The notes under the pieces: model-generated | Seen by the model: only the letters and a program-made list of their open reading frames with translations | Told to the model about the DNA's origin: nothing | The model's database searches: none | Made by a program: the position numbers and the translations under genes | Origin: Thermomicrobiales bacterium | GTDB taxonomy: Bacteria; Chloroflexota; Chloroflexia; Thermomicrobiales; UBA6265 | NCBI GenBank assembly: GCA_020847015.1 | Contig: JADLCW010000441.1 | Span: forward strand, 1-5,160 | Length of the DNA stretch: 5,160 nt | Direction of reading: 5' to 3' | Part shown: piece after piece, positions 1 through 4,726 of the stretch | Layout of the letters: each line of letters starts with the position of its first letter | Numbering within the stretch: position 1 is the stretch's first letter

Positions 1-151
1 CGCTCGGGACGAGCGGTTCGGCCGGCGTGCGCAGACCGCCCGCGGCGCGATCGCTGAGTTGCCCCGGCGCCTGCCGCCCTGTCGGCGGCTGACGCCACGA
101 ATCACGGCCAGACCCACATCGTGCTGGTGATGCGCGACCTGACGCCCGACT

Positions 152-173
152 GCCCGGCGCCGGAGCGCCGGGC
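152..173. repeat. Perfect 9-bp inverted repeat with a 4-nt loop upstream of the oxidoreductase cluster
   Basis: GCCCGGCGC (152-160) and GCGCCGGGC (165-173) are exact reverse complements separated by CGGA, giving a very stable hairpin. It ends 45 nt before the subunit II start codon. No run of T follows, so it is not a typical intrinsic terminator. It could be a leader hairpin, the 3' end of an upstream transcript, or a protein-binding palindrome. In DNA this GC-rich a chance palindrome is also possible. The structure itself is certain; its role is not known. Confidence 0.5.
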
Positions 174-207
174 TGCGCCGCACGGCGGAAACTTCCACCG
201 CCGAGCC

Positions 208-212
208 GGAGG
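208..212 (+). promoter_or_regulatory. Ribosome binding site of subunit II
   Basis: GGAGG lies 6 nt before the ATG at 219. This supports that ATG as the start of the CuA subunit rather than any later codon. Confidence 0.8.
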
Positions 213-218
213 TCGTCG

Positions 219-752
219 ATGAGTTCTCCAGACCCCATGTTCGTGCTCTACGCGTTGATCGTTCTCGGTCTGATCTGGTCGGTCATCTGGTTCCTGGTCA
301 TCACGAGGACGGCTCGCACGGAACCGGAGGCCGAGGCGATGGCGAGCGCCGGGCGGCTGCGCCGGTGGCTGCTGTTTCCCATGGTGGCGGTGCTGATCGT
401 CGGCTTCTTCATCTCGCTGTACTGGCTGCCGTACACCAATGTCCGCGCGGAACGACTGGGCGAGCCGCAGATGACGGTCGAGGTGACGGCGCTGCAGTGG
501 GCCTGGATCGTCAAACAGACCAACATCCCGGCGCACGTCCCGGTCGAATTCGCGCTCACCACCGAGGACGTCAATCACGACTTCGCCATCTACGATCCGG
601 AGGGTCGCATCGTGGCTCAATCGCAGGTCATGCCCGGATTCACCAACCGCCTGATCTTCCAGTTCGACCAGCCGGGCGAGTACGTGGTGCGGTGCCTGGA
701 GTATTGCGGTCTCGGGCATCCTGGTATGGAAGTCCGGCTGAACGTCGCGTAG
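219..752 (+). CDS. CuA-containing subunit II of a heme-copper oxidoreductase (cytochrome c oxidase subunit II family)
   Basis: The 177-residue protein accepts electrons from a soluble donor, probably cytochrome c, at a binuclear CuA centre outside the membrane and passes them to the low-spin heme of subunit I. Two membrane segments are visible (about residues 8-28 and 52-70), followed by a cupredoxin domain from about 84 to 177. The CuA ligands are complete: H120 in VNHDF, then C159, E161, C163, H167 and M170 in CLEYCGLGHPGM. The aromatic pair W94/W96 sits where the electron-entry patch is expected. The protein ends soon after the CuA loop, so there is no fused cytochrome c domain as in caa3 enzymes. 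Two helices differ from the single one in Thermus ba3 subunit II as I recall it. The start is fixed by GGAGG. Subunit I follows 26 nt downstream. The family assignment is firm; whether the complex reduces O2 or NO is open. Confidence 0.93.
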   Translation: MSSPDPMFVLYALIVLGLIWSVIWFLVITRTARTEPEAEAMASAGRLRRWLLFPMVAVLIVGFFISLYWLPYTNVRAERLGEPQMTVEVTALQWAWIVKQTNIPAHVPVEFALTTEDVNHDFAIYDPEGRIVAQSQVMPGFTNRLIFQFDQPGEYVVRCLEYCGLGHPGMEVRLNVA

Positions 753-764
753 CGATCGGCGGCG

Positions 765-770
765 AAGGAG
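765..770 (+). promoter_or_regulatory. Ribosome binding site that sets the start of subunit I
   Basis: AAGGAG lies 8 nt before the ATG at 779. The reading frame stays open far upstream to 365, overlapping subunit II in another frame. This site and the loss of any family similarity upstream place the real start at 779. Confidence 0.8.
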
Positions 771-778
771 CGAGCGGC

Positions 779-2290
779 ATGGCAAGCTACGCAAGCGACA
801 CGACAGAACTGGCAGGCGGTTCGGCAAGTCCGCGCTACCACGGCATCAGCGGCGAAGTATTGCACATCGCCATGGTGTATCTGATTACCGGGTTCGTCAC
901 GTTCCTGGCCATGGGGTTGCTGGGGTTGACGATGCGTCTGCACCACGCCGGGTGGCTGACGCTGTCCCCCGACTGGTTCTACCGAATCATGACCATCCAC
1001 GGCGCCGGCATGGTGGCGGCCTTGCTGCTGGCCGCGATGGGCGGCATGATCGCGGTGCTGAACCAGACAGTGCGCCTCAGTGCGCGGTGGCTGCTGGTCG
1101 CCTTTCAAATCTATTTTATGAGTCTGGCCTTCGTGCTCATCGCGGTGCTCGCCGGCGGCTTCGCCGGAGCCTGGACGGCGCTCGACCCGCTGCCGTTCCA
1201 CGGCCTGACCTGGAGCGTGTGGGCCGGCGTGGTCATGTTCGTCGGTTTTTTCTGCATCGCGATCGGGTTTCTGATCTACTCCCTGCATCTCTTCTTCGCC
1301 TTGCGAGCGAAGTTCGGCGGGGTCGGCAACGCGCTGGGTTGGCCGGTGTTGTTCGGCCGCAAGAAGAGCGGCGCCGAAGGCACGCCGCGACCGCCTGAAC
1401 TGGCGGCCATGGTAGTGGCCATCGTCGGGATCCTCACCGGACTCTCCGGCATCGCCGTGCTCGTGCCTCTGTTCGCCGACGCGGCCGGCGTCATCGCCCC
1501 GATCAACGCGCTCTACGCCAAAAACTTCCAGATGTTCTTCGGGCACGCCCTGGCCAACCTCTCGATCTATCTCGGGGTCGGGCTCGTGTACGCCACCCTC
1601 CCCCTGTTGACGAACCGCCCGTGGGCGTCGTCGCGGCTGGTCATTCTTGCGTGGAATCTGGTGATCATCCTGGTCATCATTCCGTGGTCGCACCATCTGT
1701 ATATGGATCTCGCCCAGCCGACGCCGATCCAGATTCTCGGCCAGGTCGCCTCCTATGCGATCGCCCCGCCCCTGATTCTGGTCACCATTCTCGGCGTGAT
1801 GACGATTGTGTTCCGCTCCGGGCTGCGCTGGACAGCGCCGGCGATCCTGTTCGTGCTCGGCATCTGGGGCTGGGTGTTCGGCGGGATGGGAGCCGTGCTG
1901 GACTCGACGATCGCCATCAACAATGTGACGCACAACACCATGTGGGTGCCGGCGCACTTCCACACCTACTATCTGCTCGGTGTCGCATCGTTCATCTGGG
2001 GCTATCTCTTCTATCTCATCAGCGATCTGGGTCGCCTGAAGGCCGACCGGTTCAGCGCGTGGGCCGCCTGGCTCTATGGTGTCGGCGCGGTCGGCTTCGT
2101 GATGATGTTCTATCTCGCCGGGGCGCACAGCATCCCGCGGCGCTTCGACATCCGCCTGCCTGAATGGCATATCTATGCGGAAATCGCCGTTCCCTTCGTC
2201 GTGCTGCTGGGGCTCAGCATTCTCTGGCTCACGATCGTGATGGCGCGCGGTCTCAAGCGGGCCTGGCGGCAGACCGCGGCCGAATCATGA
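779..2290 (+). CDS. Heme-copper oxidoreductase subunit I, B-type (ba3-like), with the active-site Tyr replaced by Asn; candidate NO reductase
   Basis: This 503-residue integral membrane protein is the catalytic subunit, carrying a low-spin heme and a heme/CuB active site. By motif, the low-spin heme ligands are H74 (MTIHGAG) and H395, the high-spin heme ligand is H393 (VPAHFH), and the CuB ligands are H256 (FFGHALAN), H305 and H306 (WSHHLY). The arginine pair near the heme propionates is SIPRRF at 451-456. The HNTMWVPAHFH block is typical of B-family (ba3) enzymes. About a dozen hydrophobic helices cover the length. Unusually, the position four residues after H256, which holds the cross-linked catalytic tyrosine in A- and B-family oxygen reductases, is N260. 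No tyrosine stands about six residues before the HH pair, where cbb3 enzymes supply it. No glutamates of the cNOR type are near H256 either. Automated annotation would call this cytochrome c oxidase subunit I. The altered active site makes nitric oxide reduction a serious alternative. Confidence 0.9.
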   Translation: MASYASDTTELAGGSASPRYHGISGEVLHIAMVYLITGFVTFLAMGLLGLTMRLHHAGWLTLSPDWFYRIMTIHGAGMVAALLLAAMGGMIAVLNQTVRLSARWLLVAFQIYFMSLAFVLIAVLAGGFAGAWTALDPLPFHGLTWSVWAGVVMFVGFFCIAIGFLIYSLHLFFALRAKFGGVGNALGWPVLFGRKKSGAEGTPRPPELAAMVVAIVGILTGLSGIAVLVPLFADAAGVIAPINALYAKNFQMFFGHALANLSIYLGVGLVYATLPLLTNRPWASSRLVILAWNLVIILVIIPWSHHLYMDLAQPTPIQILGQVASYAIAPPLILVTILGVMTIVFRSGLRWTAPAILFVLGIWGWVFGGMGAVLDSTIAINNVTHNTMWVPAHFHTYYLLGVASFIWGYLFYLISDLGRLKADRFSAWAAWLYGVGAVGFVMMFYLAGAHSIPRRFDIRLPEWHIYAEIAVPFVVLLGLSILWLTIVMARGLKRAWRQTAAES

Positions 2291-2982
2291 GGGATGTCTC
2301 GCAGACCGCGTCTGCCCCAGGGGTTGCCCAGCCAGGCGATGCATCGCTGCCGGCGCGCTGGCCCCGTGTGGCGGCCGCGGTTCTCGGGTTGGGCGTCATC
2401 GCGCTCGCGGTTTCCCCAGTGGTCGACGAGGTCGCCGACCGCTCGTTTTCGGCGCACATGCTTCAGCATGCGCTGCTGATCTATCTCGCGGCGCCGCTGC
2501 TGGCGCTCGCCTGGCCGCTGGTCGCCAGCCGCTGGCCGGCTTTGGCGCGCTGGCGCGGCACGTCGCTGCTGATGAATCCCATTTCGGCCGTCGTGATCTC
2601 GACGGTCGCGCTGTGGCTCTGGCATCTGCCGGCGCTCTACGATTTCGCGCTGGAGCACGAGCCGGTTCACATCCTCGAGCATCTGGCGTTCATCGCCACA
2701 TTCACCCTCTACTGGGCGGTGCTCGTCGATGGCGGGGTTTCGCCGAAACTGGCGTCCAACGAGGCGCGCGCGCTCTATTTGATTGCCGGGGCGATTTTGA
2801 CGGCCCCGCTGGGCGCGATCCTGCTGTTCGCGAACCAGGTGATCTACTCCCACTATGTGGATCTCCTGCCGCCAGGGGGCAGAACGCCGCTGGAGGATCA
2901 GCAGATCGGCGGCGCGATCATGTTGTTTTCGGGTCCGCTGGTCTATGGGTTGGCGGCGGTCTTGGCGATGCGCCGCGAATGA
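2287..2982 (+). CDS. ctaG: CtaG-family (Caa3_CtaG) oxidase assembly membrane protein
   Basis: The 231-residue protein has about six membrane helices (roughly 27-44, 60-80, 97-117, 125-145, 161-182 and 205-227). It matches the family of Bacillus subtilis CtaG, which is needed to form active caa3 oxidase and is thought to help copper delivery. It is unrelated to the Cox11-type proteins also called CtaG. Family landmarks are HMLQH (57-61), WLWHLP (110-115), H128/H132 in HILEH, and DQQIGG (204-209). The conserved histidines within or near helices could handle copper. The start codon overlaps the subunit I stop as ATGA, with no good ribosome binding site, which suggests translational coupling. The same frame is open upstream to 2164, but that part lies inside subunit I and is not protein-like. 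Its position says it matures this particular oxidoreductase. The family call is good; copper handling is inferred. Confidence 0.85.
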   Translation: MRDVSQTASAPGVAQPGDASLPARWPRVAAAVLGLGVIALAVSPVVDEVADRSFSAHMLQHALLIYLAAPLLALAWPLVASRWPALARWRGTSLLMNPISAVVISTVALWLWHLPALYDFALEHEPVHILEHLAFIATFTLYWAVLVDGGVSPKLASNEARALYLIAGAILTAPLGAILLFANQVIYSHYVDLLPPGGRTPLEDQQIGGAIMLFSGPLVYGLAAVLAMRRE

Positions 2983-3024
2983 TGGGCAATGGAGCGCGCA
3001 CGGCGACATCCGCTATCACGCGTT

Positions 3025-3161
3025 CTGCCCACCACGCCCAGCTTCGCCGACCGTGTCTGCGCCACCATGGCCCGCGTCTGCGGTGATTCGCTCGCGCTTG
3101 GCGCGGATGGTCGGCCGGGCGCTGGCGACCGTGGTCGGCGAGCAGCGGCTGCTCTGCCGCC
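3025..3161 (+). pseudogene. Decayed partial copy of the MGMT/Atl1-family gene
   Basis: This stretch is a degraded duplicate of the first half of the intact gene at 3701. Aligned by eye, 3035-3075 matches 3711-3751 (37 of 41), 3076-3087 matches 3794-3805 (12 of 12), and 3100-3152 matches 3814-3866 (50 of 53). The initiator ATG corresponds to CTG at 3025. A 42-bp in-frame segment is missing exactly between two GCCCGC repeats. A 4-nt net insertion near 3088-3099 shifts the frame, after which ARMVG-like residues resume in another frame. The PCHR active site has become LCRL, and similarity stops soon after, so the C-terminal half is absent. It encodes no working protein. It lies just after ctaG and before the CsbD-family gene, outside any operon logic. 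Confidence 0.85.
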
Positions 3162-3238
3162 TGCGTCCGCTCGGCGACCGCGAGCGATCCCGGAGTCTCG
3201 GCGACAAAGCGACGCGCGGCGAACCTCGTTGCTCGAAC

Positions 3239-3260
3239 GGTTCGGACGGCGCGCCGAACC
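3239..3260. repeat. Inverted repeat GGTTCGG / CCGAACC overlapping a possible promoter
   Basis: GGTTCGG (3239-3245) and CCGAACC (3254-3260) are exact reverse complements with an 8-nt spacer. A smaller palindrome, CGAAC-G-GTTCG (3234-3244), overlaps its left arm. The pair covers the possible -35 and spacer of the promoter before the CsbD-family gene, so an operator is conceivable. Regulation is only inferred from the position. Confidence 0.4.
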
Positions 3261-3269
3261 GGGTAAAAT
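3241..3269 (+). promoter_or_regulatory. Possible sigma-70-type promoter of the CsbD-family gene
   Basis: TAAAAT (3264-3269) is a good -10 hexamer and one of very few AT-rich patches in the region. TTCGGA (3241-3246) sits 17 nt upstream as a poor -35 with three of six consensus bases. Transcription would start near 3276, giving a leader of about 50 nt. The -10 is reasonably convincing; the -35 is weak. Confidence 0.4.
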
Positions 3270-3314
3270 GCGCGCACGTCGGCGTCGATGGTGACGCCGA
3301 TGGCGGCAACGACC

Positions 3315-3321
3315 GAGGAGG
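3315..3321 (+). promoter_or_regulatory. Ribosome binding site that sets the start of the CsbD-family gene
   Basis: GAGGAGG lies 5 nt before the ATG at 3327. It favours that start over an in-frame upstream codon at 3288, whose extra 13 residues are not part of the family. Confidence 0.8.
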
Positions 3322-3326
3322 CTGCG

Positions 3327-3584
3327 ATGAGCGACGGCGCGCGAGACCGGATCGAAGGCGCGATCGACAAGGCGAGCGGACAGGTGGAAGAAGCCGTAGG
3401 CGATCTCACTGACGATCATCGGGCTCGCTTGCAGGGCCATGTCGAGCAGGCGCGAGGCGATGCCGAAGAGGGCATGGCCGACGTCAAGGACGCGGCCCAA
3501 GACATCGGCGACCGCGCCCGCGAGGCGGTCGATGACGCCAAAGACGCGATCGGCAACGCCTTCCACAAGCTTACCGATCGTTAA
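3327..3584 (+). CDS. CsbD-family small hydrophilic stress protein
   Basis: This 85-residue, strongly charged, cysteine-free protein has no membrane segment or signal peptide. Residues about 5-48 match the CsbD-like domain: RIEGAIDKASGQVEEAVGDL, then a second half with GHVEQARGDAEE. The rest (about 50-82) continues as alanine-rich amphipathic helix with regularly spaced acidic and basic residues, resembling LEA-type stress proteins. B. subtilis CsbD is a general-stress (sigma-B) gene, and many homologues respond to osmotic or desiccation stress. The molecular role of the family is not established. It stands alone: its own possible promoter lies upstream and a strong hairpin follows the stop. 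It sits between the decayed and intact MGMT-like copies, with no obvious functional tie to either. Confidence 0.85.
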   Translation: MSDGARDRIEGAIDKASGQVEEAVGDLTDDHRARLQGHVEQARGDAEEGMADVKDAAQDIGDRAREAVDDAKDAIGNAFHKLTDR

Positions 3585-3593
3585 ACTTACGAC

Positions 3594-3621
3594 GGGGCAG
3601 CCGCGCGGCGCGGCTGTCCCC
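3594..3621 (+). terminator. Stem-loop after the CsbD-family gene, probable transcript end
   Basis: GGGGCAGCCGC (3594-3604) pairs with GCGGCTG-t-CCCC (3610-3621), giving 11 pairs, one bulged T and the loop GCGGC. It starts 9 nt after the stop codon. No T-run follows, so it is either a factor-aided terminator or a 3'-end stabilising hairpin rather than a classical intrinsic terminator. Confidence 0.5.
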
Positions 3622-3688
3622 AATCGATCGCGCCGTTCGGCGGGAGCGAGCCGCGCCAGGTCAACGTCGTTCGGCCATGCCCGTCGGG

Positions 3689-3694
3689 TAATAT
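3689..3694 (+). promoter_or_regulatory. -10 element giving a probable leaderless transcript of the MGMT/Atl1 gene
   Basis: TAATAT is a near-consensus -10 in otherwise GC-rich DNA. If its last base is -7, position +1 is 3701, exactly the A of the ATG. No Shine-Dalgarno sequence is visible before this ATG, which fits leaderless translation. No clear -35 hexamer was found 15-19 nt upstream. Confidence 0.5.
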
Positions 3695-3700
3695 ATCGTT

Positions 3701-4048
3701 ATGTCTGCTCCTCCCAGCTTCGCCGACCGCGTCTACGCCACCGTGGCCCGCATCCCGCGCGGCCGCGTCACCACCTTCGGCCGCATTGCCCGCGTCTGCG
3801 GTGATCCGCGTTCGGCGCGGATGGTCGGCTGGGCGCTGGCGGCCGTGGTCGACGAGCAGCGGCTGCCATGCCACCGGGTCGTCAATCGCCACGGGTTTCT
3901 GACTGGCGGCTGGCACTTCGGGCACCCCGATGTGATGCGAGGATTACTGCTGGCCGAAGGCGTCCCCTTCCTGGAAGACGACCAGGTCGATCTGGCTGTC
4001 TGCGTTTGGGAACCGGACGATCTGGACGACGACGGCCCGCCTGACTGA
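3701..4048 (+). CDS. Single-domain MGMT/Atl1-family DNA alkylation-repair protein
   Basis: The 115-residue protein consists only of the DNA-binding/active-site domain of O6-methylguanine-DNA methyltransferases, without the N-terminal domain of Ogt or Ada. The helix-turn-helix region is about residues 12-45, with RIPRGRVTTFGRIA leading into the recognition helix. R40 in SARMVG corresponds to the base-flipping arginine finger (human R128). The active-site box PCHRVVN (56-62) keeps the acceptor cysteine C57, so methyl transfer is possible. Classical alkyltransferase-like proteins such as E. coli YbaZ (PWHR) have lost this cysteine. F26 stands where human MGMT has Y114. The C-terminal part with GWHFG, LLLAEGV and a late VWEP motif resembles the COG3695/Atl1-like group, whose members flag alkylated bases for excision repair. 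It is convergent with thiE. A degraded partial copy lies upstream. Direct repair versus damage flagging cannot be decided here. Confidence 0.85.
   Translation: MSAPPSFADRVYATVARIPRGRVTTFGRIARVCGDPRSARMVGWALAAVVDEQRLPCHRVVNRHGFLTGGWHFGHPDVMRGLLLAEGVPFLEDDQVDLAVCVWEPDDLDDDGPPD
3711..3866 (+). repeat. Donor segment of a direct repeat flanking the CsbD-family gene
   Basis: This part of the intact MGMT-like gene recurs at 3035-3152 in the same orientation. The aligned blocks agree at about 99 of 106 bases; one block of 42 bp (3752-3793) is missing and one short stretch is rearranged in the upstream copy. The copies lie about 670 bp apart and enclose the CsbD-family gene, so recombination between them could in principle remove that gene. 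Confidence 0.8.
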
Positions 4049-4051
4049 ACG

Positions 4052-4070
4052 CCTGGCCGAAGCGACCAGG
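4052..4070. terminator. Weak stem-loop between convergent genes
   Basis: CCTGG (4052-4056) and CCAGG (4066-4070) can pair over a 9-nt loop. On the minus strand the loop contains CTTCGG, which can form a stable tetraloop. It lies in the 27-nt gap between the two convergent stop codons and could end transcripts from both sides. The stem is short and there is no T-run on either side, so this is tentative. Confidence 0.3.
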
Positions 4071-4075
4071 AATTC

Positions 4076-4726
4076 CTACCGCGCGGCCAGCGCCGTGTTC
4101 ACTTCGCGCGCCAGCGCTTCCGTAGCAGCAGCCGGATCCTCGGTTCCGAGGATGGCGCTAATGACAGCCACGCCATCCGCCCCGGCCCCGATCACCTCCG
4201 GCGCGTTGGCGATGGTGATGCCGCCGATGCCGACCGTCGGCACGCGACAGGCGGCGACCTGTGCGCGCAACCCATCGAGCCCGATGGGGGACTGGGCATC
4301 CGCTTTGGAACCGGTGGGGAATACGGGGCCAAGCCCGGCATAGTCCGCCCCGAGACGAGCGGTGGCGGTCACGTCGTCCAGCGTTTTGGGCGAGAAACCG
4401 ATCAGGAAACCGGGAGGCGTCAGCGTCCGGGCCACATCGGGCGGCAGATCGCTCGTGCCCAGATGCACCCCATCGGCGCCGGCCGCCAGCGCTACGTCGA
4501 GCCGGTCATTGACGAAAAACAGCGCGCCGAACTGCGCGCAGAGAAACTTCATGGTCGTCGCCAGCCGCCAGAGGTCGTACCCGTCCAGCCGTTTGGCGCG
4601 CAGTTGCACGCAGGTGGCTCCGCCATCCAGCGCGGCCTGCACGTCATCCAGCAGCGGGCGACTGGTTGCTTCCGGGTCGGCCACCAGATAGACCGCCAGT
4701 CGTTCGCGCAGTGTCGCCTCATCCAC
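4076..4726 (-). CDS. thiE: Thiamine phosphate synthase
   Basis: ThiE is a cytoplasmic TIM-barrel enzyme that joins HMP pyrophosphate to thiazole phosphate, giving thiamine phosphate. From the chosen start it has 216 residues, normal for the family. Visible motifs are QLRAK (41-45), the VNDR loop (72-75) with HLG at 88-90, GPVFPTGSK (133-141), and the phosphate-binding GIGGI (166-170) followed by AGADGVAVIS (181-190). The frame is open to an ATG at 4780, which would overlap thiD by 62 nt and add 18 unconserved residues. The GTG at 4726 has GAGG 8 nt upstream and overlaps thiD by only 8 nt, so I prefer it. Overlap with thiD implies a shared transcript and coupled translation. The two genes supply consecutive steps of the pyrimidine branch and coupling. 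Any TPP riboswitch would lie beyond the right edge. Confidence 0.93.
   Translation of the reverse strand: MDEATLRERLAVYLVADPEATSRPLLDDVQAALDGGATCVQLRAKRLDGYDLWRLATTMKFLCAQFGALFFVNDRLDVALAAGADGVHLGTSDLPPDVARTLTPPGFLIGFSPKTLDDVTATARLGADYAGLGPVFPTGSKADAQSPIGLDGLRAQVAACRVPTVGIGGITIANAPEVIGAGADGVAVISAILGTEDPAAATEALAREVNTALAAR

Larger units (their letters stand above)
2983..3326. other. Intergenic stretch with no intact gene
   Basis: These 344 bases separate ctaG from the CsbD-family gene. Open frames cross it on both strands, but their translations are low-complexity Arg/Ala-rich strings typical of GC-rich noncoding DNA. It holds the decayed MGMT-like copy (3025-3161), an inverted repeat (3239-3260), a possible promoter (3241-3269) and the ribosome binding site of the CsbD-family gene. 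No terminator with a T-run is visible after ctaG. Confidence 0.7.

Noticed and set aside
58..222. An open stretch in frame 1 whose TGA (220-222) overlaps the subunit II ATG as ATGA, suggesting the tail of an upstream gene.
   Set aside because: A stop at 55-57 limits it to about 54 codons with no ATG start before 130. The translation resembles nothing I recognise. A frameshifted upstream tail is possible, but the sequence to the left is needed.
365..778. Upstream in-frame extension of subunit I by 138 codons.
   Set aside because: It overlaps subunit II in another frame, reads as Arg/Gly/Ala-rich non-protein sequence, and the ATG at 779 has a clear AAGGAG.
617..2170. A very long minus-strand open frame opposite subunit I.
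   Set aside because: Its translation is an Arg/His/Asp/Gln-rich mirror of membrane-helix codons in GC-rich DNA, with no family motif. The plus-strand frame has complete heme and copper ligand motifs.
3220..3260. A LexA/SOS box suggested by repeated GAAC and GTTC half-sites.
   Set aside because: No pair has the 4-nt spacing of the GAAC-N4-GTTC type; the closest pairs have 1-nt or much longer spacers.
2989..3294. A 101-codon plus-strand frame containing SFADRV-like residues of the MGMT family.
   Set aside because: It only reads through the first part of the decayed copy. Similarity breaks at the frameshift and the rest is not protein-like, so it is treated as a pseudogene remnant.
2943..3623. 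A long minus-strand frame across the intergenic region and the CsbD-family gene.
   Set aside because: It is an antisense shadow of the CsbD-family gene plus low-complexity Arg-rich sequence, without a convincing start or motif.
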